A DNA stretch of 16,483 nucleotides from Beroe ovata (lineage: Eukaryota > Ctenophora > Nuda > Beroida > Beroidae). A model generated the notes under the pieces. That model had not been told where the DNA came from, searched no databases, and worked only from the letters and a program-made list of their open reading frames with translations. A program made the position numbers and the translations under genes. Location: the NCBI GenBank assembly GCA_946803715.1, contig CAMPET010000136.1, forward strand, positions 138,401 to 154,883, written 5' to 3'. Positions 9,701 through 16,483 of the stretch are shown piece by piece (position 1 is the stretch's first letter; each line of letters begins with the position of its first letter).

Positions 9701-11371
9701 ATGTCTCATTGGATATCTGGTGTTCATGATATTCTACAAGTGGTTCGCTATCAATGCGCGCTCGCCGGAACAACCATCTCTTCTCATCTGTCTGATCAAC
9801 ATGTTCCTCCAATTTGGCAAGGAGCTTGAGTTTGGGAACAATCTCTACCCGTATCAGGTACTGATCACATGATCCACAGGTATATATGTGCGATGTTATC
9901 TGATACCAGACTCGCTAACTCATGTATCCGCAGCGCTTCGTCCAAAGTGCACTGGTAGTGATTGCTGTGATCTGTGTTCCCTGGATGCTCGCGCTCAAGC
10001 CACTTATAGAGCACTGCTCTCCCAGAATACGGCAAGCGGTGAGTGACAGTTCTACCAATCTTATCTGTCTTACTGATCCCTGTCTTTTGTACAATCCTAC
10101 ATGAATTCCTGTCTTAGGCACTGAAATATCTCAGCTTCTCTGTCTTTCAATATTGGCCTGGCTTAAACTTCATTCCATGCATTATGGACATACATTCTTG
10201 AATGAAACAGCATTCAATCGCTCAAGCTCTACCTATGTGAACTTAGTTTTCTTCCATTTCTCTGCAGACAAAATACACCACCTTACAATTTCTGCTAATT
10301 TCTGCTGTACATTTAAAATGTCGCATTCGCAATACTCAAACACTGCTGCCTGTCGGCTGTTATTGGTCGTGTTGGTTTGTGCGTCTTCTTGTGAAATGAA
10401 TATGTGTAAACCGTGTTAAATCCTTGTGAAATGAATATGTGTAAACCGTGTGAAATCAACAGGATGTGGTAAACCTTATTTTATGTATACGAACGTTACC
10501 ATGGTAACAGTGTATGTAATCCTGTGACCAATGAACTCGTTGCTGAGTATTCTCGACTGATCTCTCTGATTCTTGTGCGCATGTCGCTGATGCCCCGTTA
10601 TCTCATTCCCACTAGAGCTACGCTCCAATACCACAGAGCTACGAGCAGTTTGAGAATGAGGACGGCGAGGGAGGTGAGAGTGGAGAGGGTGAGGAAGAAC
10701 CCCACACCGCCATGGATGTCATGGTTCACCAGGGGATCGAGACAATTGAGTTTACTCTGGGATGTGTCTCCAACACTGCTAGCTATCTCCGATTGTGGGC
10801 CCTGTCTCTAGCTCACGCTGGTGAGTGTTGATATCTCCCGTGTGGTAATAGAATCGTGTGATGATGACGAATGCGTTGGTCGTTATCCCTTCAAATTAAG
10901 GCAAATTCCCTCATTTCCATGAATACAATTGAATCAAATTCTCTACCCCAATTCCTCCCGGTCAGCATAACTGATACCCCCATCCTCTCTCAGAACTGTC
11001 TGAAGTGTTATGGACGATGGTCATGCAGGCTGGTCTTGGCATGGACATCAACAAGTATGTGAACCCCATTGCGATCGTATTGGCGTTCGCCCTGTGGGCT
11101 ACCCTCACTGTGGCGATCCTTCTCGTGATGGAGGGACTCTCTGCCTTCCTTCACGCTCTTCGTCTACACTGGTGAGTCGTTCAGAGTGATTATAGCTGCC
11201 GTTTTCACTCCCTAATTCTGTGGTTCATTGGACGTGTCATATTATTATTATTGACTGAACTGCATCTTTCTCAGGGTTGAGTTCCAAAACAAGTTCTTCG
11301 AAGGAGAGGGTCACAAGTTCTCTCCATTCTCATTCGAGCGCGTTCTAAGTGGCGATGATGAGGAAATGTAG
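4726..11371 (+). CDS. ATP6V0A: V-type proton ATPase 116 kDa subunit a (V0 subunit a), complete, 17 exons
   Basis: Subunit a forms the proton half-channels beside the c-ring of the V-ATPase in endomembranes. CDS exons: 4726-4821, 4917-4937, 5034-5112, 6813-6910, 7039-7167, 7428-7581, 7734-7872, 8081-8252, 8327-8609, 8698-8840, 8946-9097, 9177-9389, 9641-9857, 9934-10038, 10616-10820, 10994-11171, 11275-11371. All junctions are GT-AG and in phase, giving 826 aa (human ATP6V0A1 is about 837). The start is the ATG giving [12 protein letters not shown], matching the family N-terminus. Residues 1-390 are the cytosolic domain ([30 protein letters not shown]). The membrane part follows, with [14 protein letters not shown] and the proton-path segment [19 protein letters not shown] (R726, H734) and [19 protein letters not shown] (E782, R792), equivalent to yeast Vph1 R735, E789 and R799. 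Exon 2 is a 21-nt microexon. The acidic loop at 677-695 is shorter than in vertebrates. Intron 3 hosts an antisense gene. Intron 14 (577 bp) holds a repeat and an X-box. It is not assignable to one vertebrate paralogue (A1-A4). Confidence 0.96.
4917..4937 (+). other. ATP6V0A: 21-nt microexon (exon 2) of the V-ATPase subunit a gene
   Basis: GGAGCAATACAGTTCTCAGAC encodes GAIQFSD and lies between TTTCAG and GTGAGA. It restores the conserved N-terminal run ELGEL-G.(V/I)QF.D-LN in frame between exon 1 and exon 3. Skipping it would delete seven residues without a frame change. Confidence 0.9.
5237..6295 (-). CDS. GT23-family (FUT8-like) alpha-1,6-fucosyltransferase, short form, intronless, nested in a V-ATPase intron
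   Basis: FUT8-type enzymes transfer fucose from GDP-fucose to the core GlcNAc of N-glycans in the Golgi. The frame stays open to 6355, but I start at 6295. MNISRRNRR followed by a hydrophobic stretch ([16 protein letters not shown], about residues 10-25) gives a standard type II anchor, and a 3' splice-site-like TTTGTTCAG ending at 6340 lies upstream. The product is 352 aa. GT23 marks: [56 protein letters not shown] (R219, R220, D222, K223, E226); [11 protein letters not shown] (D259, E260); IITDIQLL (D304); CTLSSNICR. Compared with FUT8 (575 aa) it lacks the long N-terminal coiled coil and ends where the SH3 domain would begin. The His before VRRTDK in FUT8 is Gln here, and the second Asp of ATDDP is Glu. 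The fold assignment is firm; the acceptor substrate is unknown. Confidence 0.88.
   Translation of the reverse strand: MNISRRNRRFVMLLATVTLMLLLYSQRHRTETPTTQHYPESRVAQEFLTRMQNPADCTSARKIVCPLWYGPIGFGSATHKLVNCFMVAARTNRTVLLASRAKDVMTKEEWEENFLPISDTCTTWSDRDAVEWGPDHDSHQVVLLSDVHRPPPGSDVPGRLDGPPEGMVTAPATVKSPLSWWAGQIIQYLYRLRPHMEQHVASVKRKLDFVEPVPGMQVRRTDKRSEARYQDVEKYMEPIIQYFGNKPKNTEKRVYVATDEPSVVTELQSKYPEYKFLFDSDTIAVAQKAGSPRQSRQAHTGIITDIQLLLSCDFVACTLSSNICRLIYEVHDARLWDVTQTIHSADTDFVYV
6296..6812. other. 5' flank of the nested GT23 gene and rest of V-ATPase intron 3
   Basis: On the minus strand this is the upstream region of the GT23 gene. A TTTGTTCAG acceptor-like site ends at 6340, which suggests a non-coding first exon further right (higher coordinates). 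The plus strand is the tail of intron 3, with the CA repeat (6748-6793) and the real exon 4 acceptor CCCCCAG ending at 6812. No further gene was seen. Confidence 0.5.
6748..6793. repeat. (CA)n microsatellite with an ambiguous base
   Basis: A near-perfect CA tract contains an N at 6784. It ends about 20 bp before the exon 4 acceptor of the V-ATPase gene, so it occupies the place where a polypyrimidine tract would normally lie. Confidence 0.95.
7168..7394 (+). repeat. Minisatellite built on the splice-donor sequence of V-ATPase exon 5
   Basis: Degenerate tandem units of roughly 18 bp, GTGAGTTGGTGAAGAGTG, fill most of intron 5 from its first base. GTGAGT occurs nine times, counting the true donor at 7168; other copies are changed (GTGGGT, CTGAGT). 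The minus-strand reading gives a run of Ser-Pro-Thr-His/Asn-type residues that is a by-product of the repeat, not a gene. Confidence 0.9.
7587..7666 (+). repeat. Degenerate GTTACACTCGT tandem repeat in V-ATPase intron 6
   Basis: About six imperfect units of the form (T)GTTACACT(C/T)GT follow each other in the 152-bp intron 6. No coding potential is evident. Part of it is open in one frame only because exon 6 is adjacent. Confidence 0.75.
10388..10457 (+). repeat. Two-copy 35-bp tandem repeat in V-ATPase intron 14
   Basis: Units 10388-10422 and 10423-10457 both read CTTGTGAAATGAATATGTGT, then AAACCGTGT and (T/G)AAATC, with a single difference. This looks like a recent slip duplication in the largest of the short introns. 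Confidence 0.9.
10495..10508. promoter_or_regulatory. Perfect palindromic X-box (RFX-type) motif
   Basis: GTTACCATGGTAAC is a 14-bp perfect palindrome and fits the RFX X-box consensus GTNRCC-N(0-3)-RGYAAC. It lies in intron 14 of the V-ATPase subunit a gene, 38 bp after the 35-bp tandem repeat. A match to an RFX site is seen; function is inferred only. Confidence 0.4.
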
Positions 11372-11524
11372 GAATAGGTTCCAAATGCGACACATGAGCA
11401 TGGACGAATCTGACTTTAGAATTTCATTGTATTAATGGTACTGATAGCGTCTTCGTGAACAATGAGCATTTCAATTTTTTCATGTAATGTCAAAAACTCT
11501 ATTGGATGATTTTACCAGTGTTTC
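11372..11524 (+). other. Probable 3' UTR of the V-ATPase subunit a gene
   Basis: This is AT-rich non-coding sequence directly after the TAG at 11369-11371. No canonical AATAAA is seen before the first hairpin element at 11525, so the cleavage site is uncertain. Confidence 0.4.
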
Positions 11525-11587
11525 TTGCCGGATGTTATCTGTCCATTGTTTTAGATACACTTACAGTTGACAGATAACATCCGGCAA
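11525..11587. mobile_element. Short hairpin MITE copy (19-bp terminal inverted repeats)
   Basis: TTGCCGGATGTTATCTGTC at 11525-11543 has its exact reverse complement at 11569-11587, separated by 25 bp with weaker residual pairing. The arms are identical to the ends of the hairpin element at 11960-12040, so both belong to one family. No target-site duplication is visible here. A further fragment, CATCCGGCAA, lies at 11639-11648. Confidence 0.75.
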
Positions 11588-11815
11588 TGTAATTGTATTG
11601 AACTTGAAGTTGAAGGGTGCTCGTAGCTGGCTATGTCCATCCGGCAATTCCTTGAATTGGATATGTTTAGCTGTGTTTAACATTTGTGATTGTCAAAGTG
11701 ATTATATTGAATTTAAAATCGAACTATTTTCTCCCTGCAACTGATATAGGAGTTTCAATTGGTTACTTTTTGTCGAAAGTCATACTCCATACTTCCTTGT
11801 AGGATTAATTTCTTG

Positions 11816-12090
11816 TAGTCCCTACCCTCGCTAACGGGATTTTATCCCTGAGCTGACGGTGGCAATCGAAATTAAATTACGCATCGCCGACGGTATTTGT
11901 ACTAGGTTTCTCCCTATACCGTCGGCGCCGCACAATCAATATCATGATTCCGCCCGACGTTGCCGGATGTTATCTGTCCACTGTTTCTTGCGCGCGCCGC
12001 GCGCAAGAAACAGTGGACAGATAACAATAACATCCGGCAAGCCCGACGGTAAAACCTTTGACCTTGCCAGCGCCGCGCGGATAGGGACTA
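11816..12090. mobile_element. Older MITE-like element, interrupted by a younger hairpin element
   Basis: The ends are inverted: TAGTCCCTACCCTCGC starting at 11816-11817 against the reverse complement of GCGCGGATAGGGACTA at 12075-12090, with two mismatches. Inside is a 12-bp inverted repeat, CGCCGACGGTAT at 11885-11896 with ATACCGTCGGCG at 11916-11927. The stretch CCCTATACCGTCGGCGCCGCACAAT...ATTCCGCC resembles CCCTACCGTCAACGCCGCGCAAT...ATTCCGCC inside the 2470-3054 foldback element, and GTCCCTACCCTCGC recurs there in reverse (2891-2904). The two blocks are therefore related. No open frame for a transposase is seen, and the outer ends are approximate. Confidence 0.6.
11952..12048. mobile_element. 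Hairpin MITE (11960-12040) with 8-bp target-site duplication
   Basis: The arm 11960-11995 (TTGCCGGATGTTATCTGTCC, then ACTGTTTCTTGCGCGC) pairs perfectly with 11999-12040 across a 3-nt loop, apart from a 6-nt insertion, AATAAC, in the right arm. The element is flanked on both sides by the 8-bp direct repeat GCCCGACG (11952-11959 and 12041-12048). Removing the element and one repeat restores a continuous older element. An 8-bp duplication is typical of hAT- and P-type transposases, but the end sequence does not let me choose. Confidence 0.85.
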
Positions 12091-12332
12091 GGGAGTTATC
12101 CAGATCCAACAAGGTCTCCAATTCCATGTTTCAATCTCCATTCCATGACCATGATTCGCGGCACGAAACAGAAATTGCAGATATGCCGTATGTTTATTTC
12201 ACTCCATTAACAATGAAATGAGAAATGCTATTTCATCTGCTCCATCCAAGTTTTCCTGCGTACAAATACAAAATAAACACCCAATTTTATCATTTGAACT
12301 CTTAATGATATACTAATTTCAATAGTGATAAC

Positions 12333-12751
12333 AACTCAAATCTAGTTAAACAGTCCATAAAATGAATTTCAATTTAATGATTAAATAATCAATATAATGT
12401 ACTGTAAATGTAATAGTTGTACGGACGTAGACCCATATATTCAATCCATGATTGATCATGATGATTGTATTGAATTTTATGTCGAATTCTAGAATATGCC
12501 CTATCCTGCTCCACATCATGATCAAGGACTACTAGGAGAACTAGTTTGTAGTTGTGAAGTTCCCGTTCATGCCTAGGGTAGTCACAATCTGTATGTGAAT
12601 GTGCCGGGGCAAAATTATACCCAAACACCTGCTGATGAATTAGACCGCAAGTTAGCAAAAGCAGCGAGAAATGGCAGTTCTTAGCCCCTACATAGAACTA
12701 TGTTAGCTTGTCCCTTCTCAATCTCCCCACACAGTCACACACACACACACA
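12333..12751. repeat. Tandem duplication, copy 1 (about 419 bp)
   Basis: This copy starts AACTCAAATCTAGTTAAACA and ends in CACACAGT followed by a CA tract (12736-12751). It is repeated in the same orientation from 12753. It contains ATCATGATCAAGGACTACTAGGAG, GCAAGTTAGCAAA and GCAGCGAGAAATGGCAG. No convincing protein is encoded; one frame near 12630-12680 reads AKAARNGSS-stop, not kept in copy 2. Confidence 0.92.
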
Positions 12752-12752
12752 N

Positions 12753-13168
12753 ACTCAAATCTAGTTAAACAGTCCATAAAATGAATTTCAATTTAATGTT
12801 TAAATAATCAATATTATGTACTGTAAATGTAATAGTTGTACGGACGTGGACCCATATATTCAATCCATGATCGATCATGAATCATGATGATGGTATTTGA
12901 ATTTTATGTCGAATTCTAAAGTATACGCCCCATCCCGCTCCGCATCATGATCAAGGACTACTAGGAGTACTAGTTTGTAGTTGTTGCCTAGGGTAGTCAC
13001 AATCTGTATGTCAATGTGACGGGGTAAAATTATACCCAAACACCTACCGATAAATTAAACCGCAAGTTAGCAAAAAGCAGCGAGAAATGGCAGTTCTTAG
13101 CCCCTACATAGAACTATGTTAGCTTGTCCCTTCTCCCCACACAGTCACACACACACACACACACACAC
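12753..13168. repeat. Tandem duplication, copy 2 (about 416 bp)
   Basis: This is the second copy of 12333-12751, again ending in CACACAGT and a CA tract. It differs by scattered substitutions, a 14-nt gap after AGTTTGTAGTTGT, a 6-nt gap in the CTTCTC(AATCTC)CCC run and a few added bases near GATCATGAATCATGATG. An N at 12752 marks the join. Either a real diverged duplication or two haplotypes placed side by side would look like this. Confidence 0.92.
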
Positions 13169-14150
13169 AAACAGCAGCTAAAGCGATAAAAAGACGTAAC
13201 AAAGACCCCGTATGATAAAAAAGGAACGCTGTACTGCACTGACCACTAACAGACTGCAGTTTGAGTTTCAGCTGAGCCCACTTTGCTACACCAAGCATGA
13301 TTAGCATCGTACTCGATGTCAGTGGCACTCCCTGTCTTTGTCAATATAAACTCTATCACGGTCATGTCAGTGATGTGTCAAAAATATCGAATACTAATAT
13401 GCCTTCTTATATCCTATTTATACAAAAAACATAAACGAAAACAAACTGATCTATATCTTCAAGAACAATCTCAAAGTCAAGTTTTGAATAATAATAGTTT
13501 TCAGATCTAAATCTAAATTTAAAGTTAAATATAGATATTTCATCACTGCAATAATTTCAAAATTTTCAATACGTCAAAATATAACTATCACTAATAATGA
13601 TAAAAAGATGATCTTAAAATGTTTTCAAAATAATTTTTGCGCTTCAAAACCTTCATTATTCAAGAATGAAATCCCGTTTTCTTTGCAAATCTCTTATCTA
13701 CAATAATCAATACTACCACCAACACACTGATACCACTGTAGCACAGACTTTCAGGCCCAATTTCCCCCATGGGTTAATGTAATTTACCCTTTGCTGTGCG
13801 TTACTATTAACAATGTAAAACGTCATTACGTTAAAATCAAACCATGACGTCATTAACAGCATATATCCCGGGCAACGGTAGCCACTGTGTACTACTATAC
13901 TTACACTATGCCAGTGTGCCACCATTACCAAAGTGAAATGTGAATTTAACCTTGCTACAGTTCACACTACCATACAGCATTATTGTCCCATTGTAAAAAC
14001 ATCATCACGTCATTTTACCCAACATAAGCTATCCAACACTGTCCATTGACACGTACTCACAATACCACGTGTTTCACACCACACATTTCACAATATCAAA
14101 CCACCCAGACACACAGTGTGTTACGTGATTTGGCTCGTGTAACGTGTCTG
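13169..14150. other. Spacer between the duplication and the IP3 receptor stop; includes its 3' flank
   Basis: This is a 982-bp, AT-rich region. It should contain the 3' UTR of the minus-strand IP3 receptor gene, but I see no clear minus-strand AATAAA. It has a perfect CRE-like TGACGTCA (13845-13852), two further ACGTCAT motifs, and a CACGTG at 14066-14071. The small open frames (13119-13328 minus, 13316-13510 plus, 13713-13931 minus) show no recognisable protein. Confidence 0.5.
13845..13852. promoter_or_regulatory. CRE-like palindrome TGACGTCA
   Basis: This is an exact match to the CREB/ATF consensus, with ACGTCAT repeated at about 13829 and 14008. It lies in the 3' flank of the IP3 receptor gene and far from any start codon seen here, so a regulatory role is only a possibility. 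Confidence 0.2.
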
Positions 14151-16399
14151 TCACGTGGTACTAGAGGTTGAGTGTCCAAGAGATGTCTGCTGACTCGTTA
14201 TCCCCCCTAACAGAGACGTCCGCTGCTTCTGTTTGCGCTGCTGGGTCATCTGGACGGGATATCACGTTATTGAACACGTCATGAGAACCTCAATATACCA
14301 TCAGAAACCAGCCACCATAGTAATCCATAATCTGTTCACTCGTTAACAAACCTGATCCTTGAGATCGAAAAGCTGTTTGGAGAGAGACTCCACGAGGCCC
14401 TTGGTGTTCTCCAGACTCAACTTGAGGTCCCGGAACTCATTCTGGTCATTCTCAGCCTCATCCGAACAGAGTGACATTGCCCTCATGCGAGGGAACCAGT
14501 CCAGTTTCTTATTCTACAGATGGGGGATTAATAAGGTTAGAGTTGTGTGCGTGCCATTCTTGCGTTCAAAATCTGAACGATATTTTTTCAGGAATCTTAA
14601 TTTAGATTGATTCACATCTGCGAAACGAATAGTGATAGTACAATGACTGTACCTTCACCATCTCATAAACATAGCTCTCTGGACCAGTAAACTCTGTAGG
14701 ATCCTTCACTTTTATCAGCACTATGAAGTATAAATAGTGCCACAGATTGTGCTCCATACGGAAATGCTCCTCAAATGAGACCGTCTTGTTGTCAAACGCA
14801 CCACGCTCCAAACTGGTAGAGTAGGAGGTGAGTGTTGACAGGTGACAGCCATGTGACGGGTGACAGCCATGTGACAGCCGTTGTCATAGCAACATGACAC
14901 CATGACACAACGCGTACCTGCAAATGAAGCACGTGTTCCTGAGAATCTCGTCCTTTTCTTGCTTCTCACTCCTCAAATCCGCAAAGGTGTCAATGATGAC
15001 ACCAAAGATGAGATTCAGGACAATAATGATGACAACGAAGAAGAATAGAAGATCGTAGATTACACGCGGGAAAAACCTGGAGGGAAGCGATTTCTCACTA
15101 AAATCAATGGCATCTCATTAAAATCAATGGTAAGTACCAAGCATACCAGTTATCACACAGTACATATTGGTGGTGTCAACGTGCATCACTCACGATAGCT
15201 CAGTGATGTTAGGGCTTCTCAACACATCACCAATACCACCACCATTTCTCAGACCCTGGTTCAGAGTAGTGATAATGCACAGGAAGAGGGTGTCACACAT
15301 TCTCACCATCTGCGGTTCATCGTCTCCTTCCTCCTCCTGTGAGTGGTGGGCGGTGTCAATCAAGACTGTTGTCATAATGAAATGTTGAGACATGTGTCAA
15401 CATTTCACGAACATGGGATTTAGAGTAATGTCAACATATTCATGATATGTTACCAAACAGTGTCACTCACCACGGCGGCGGCAGCTGACTCCAGCCCATC
15501 ATTGACAGCAGAGAGGCACGCACACTTCACCTCATCCCACATGGCGGCGCAATCCTCCGTTAGAGTGGCTAGCTCCTCCTCTGAATACGCCACACACGAC
15601 TCCATGCCCTCAGCCACCATCTGACTGACAGTGGAGGAGGAGGAGGATGAATCAGAGGATCCGGTGAGCACACTCATAAAGTTCTGGACGAGTAGCTTCC
15701 CCGCGGGTGTCTGGTCCACCTCCATTACAAAGTCATCACTGAGGAAGAGGTAACCGACCACTGAGAACAGGTACACGAGGATAAGTGCGAGGATCGTGGT
15801 GAGGAGGATAGATTTCCCGTTACGGGTCACTGATTTGATAACGTTCAGGAGGGTTTCCTCTCGGATAATGATATCCAACATGAGGATGCTGTAGAAGAAG
15901 TTGTGAACCACAAGACCGAGTATACACAACACCATGTACATGTTGTGGTACAACAACTCTCCGTCACGCTTCAGATTCTCTCGTTTGAAACCTCGGTTAC
16001 CAAGGTAACTGATCAGGTACATTGCTTTACCTACTACCTGTGAATATGTCAAATTCACGAGTCATATAGTCATCATATAGTCATCATGACATCATATAGT
16101 CATCATGACATCATATAGTCATCATATAGTCATCAGTCATCACTAGAAATATTCCATCACTACCAAACTGACTCTACATAACAGGACTGTGGTCATGACC
16201 ACTTCTCCCTCAGCCATGCTCACCTGACAAAAGCCGAGGAATGTAAGAGTGAAGTTCATACCGGCCGATACCTTGAGCCGGACTATGCCCACTATCACAA
16301 GTAGGGACATGAGTTTGGAGTTGGGTGTCAGGTAGCAGAGACTGCCCAGGACCACAAGAGTCAGCCACACCAACACCGATATGGATGTGGGAATCTCCG
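14151..16399 (-). CDS. ITPR: Inositol 1,4,5-trisphosphate receptor, C-terminal channel region (seven exons, 5' partial)
   Basis: IP3 receptors are tetrameric ER calcium-release channels. Exons in transcript order: 16399-16224, 16037-15471, 15336-15194, 15076-14918, 14812-14653, 14513-14352, 14249-14151 (TGA). All are GT-AG and in phase, giving the last 487 residues. Exon 1 here has two hydrophobic helices. Exon 2 has [48 protein letters not shown] and the S5 helix. After a Ser- and Ala-rich luminal loop, exon 3 gives the pore [15 protein letters not shown]. Exon 4 gives S6 ([20 protein letters not shown]) and CFIC. Exon 5 has [24 protein letters not shown] and FTGPESYV. Exon 6 has [12 protein letters not shown] and a heptad-rich coiled coil. 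The last exon starts [10 protein letters not shown]. These are IP3-receptor signatures, not ryanodine-receptor ones, apart from the Ile in the filter. The ligand-binding half is off the right edge. It cannot be assigned to ITPR1, 2 or 3. Confidence 0.96.
16061..16143. repeat. CATCATATAGT/CATCATGA short tandem repeat in an IP3 receptor intron
   Basis: Units of GTCATCATATA and GTCATCATGACATCATATA alternate for about 80 bp in the 186-bp intron between the first two IP3 receptor exons in the window. It is non-coding. Confidence 0.85.
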
Positions 16400-16401
16400 C
16401 T

Positions 16402-16483
16402 AAGACGGGTGAGGAGGTGAGGAGGTGAGGAGGGAGGGGGGATGGGGTTGAGATGGGAGGGGGTAGGGGTGTGGGATGGGTGG
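16402..16483. repeat. G-rich plus strand / long pyrimidine tract before an IP3 receptor acceptor, with G-quadruplex motif
   Basis: The plus strand is almost pure G with short GGTGAGGA units. On the minus strand (the IP3 receptor sense strand) this is a long C/T tract running into the acceptor CTTAG at 16400-16404. The stretch 16455-16480 fits G3+N1-7 four times (GGG, GGGGG, GGGG, GGG, GGG), a formal G-quadruplex motif. It is cut by the window edge. Confidence 0.7.

Noticed and set aside
9509-9829. 106-codon plus-strand open frame overlapping V-ATPase exon 13
   Set aside because: It is in a different frame from the subunit a reading frame, which gives conserved membrane-helix sequence between proper splice sites (9641-9857).
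12630-12683. Ankyrin-like fragment DRKLAKAARNGSS in copy 1 of the duplication
   Set aside because: Too short, ends at once in a stop, and the frame is shifted in copy 2; likely chance or an old remnant.
14880-14893. X-box-like GTTGTCATAGCAAC in an IP3 receptor intron
   Set aside because: It departs from the consensus in one half-site and sits among degenerate GTGACAGCCAT repeats; too weak to call.
15996-16009. Second X-box palindrome, GTTACCAAGGTAAC
   Set aside because: It lies inside the IP3 receptor exon and is explained by the conserved coding sequence for YLGNRG.
16061-16143. Regularly spaced short repeats resembling an array
   Set aside because: Units are short, degenerate and without unique spacers, in an intron of an animal gene; simple tandem repeat, not CRISPR.

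Overview
The window looks like nuclear DNA from a small, gene-dense animal genome. All introns I could place are GT-AG and mostly 75-260 bp. The genes are typical of animals: the splicing factor SUGP1, a steroid 5-alpha-reductase, V-ATPase subunit a, a FUT8-like fucosyltransferase and an IP3 receptor. The lineage cannot be fixed by eye. A non-bilaterian invertebrate such as a sponge is my guess from the compactness and the repeat content. The two N bases (6784, 12752) both lie in CA repeats, so the sequence comes from a draft assembly.

Layout, left to right. (1) 172-1741, plus: the last three coding exons of SUGP1 (G-patch domain and conserved C-terminus). (2) 1742-3418: intergenic, dominated by a GC-rich foldback element of about 585 bp. 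(3) 3429-4202, plus: an intronless 257-aa SRD5A1/2-like steroid 5-alpha-reductase. (4) 4726-11371, plus: a complete 17-exon gene for V-ATPase V0 subunit a (826 aa), including a 21-nt microexon. (5) 5237-6295, minus: an intronless FUT8-like (GT23) fucosyltransferase nested antisense inside the 1.7-kb third intron of that gene. (6) 11372-14150: a repeat-rich spacer with hairpin MITEs (one with an 8-bp target-site duplication, inserted inside an older element) and a tandem duplication of about 417 bp with an N at its junction. (7) 14151-16399, minus: the last seven coding exons of an IP3 receptor (487 aa: last membrane helices, pore, S6, CFIC...H linker, C-terminal coiled coil). It is convergent with the V-ATPase gene, and its 5' part lies outside the window.

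The genes are housekeeping or signalling genes acting in different compartments: spliceosome, ER steroid reduction, endomembrane acidification, Golgi glycosylation and ER calcium release. Nothing suggests an operon-like functional unit. The most interesting points are the nested and unusually short GT23 enzyme, splice-acceptor-like AGs exactly 10 nt before the start codons of two adjacent genes, a minisatellite that multiplies a splice-donor sequence, and the layered MITE insertions. I found no convincing new biological system, tRNA, rRNA or CRISPR array.
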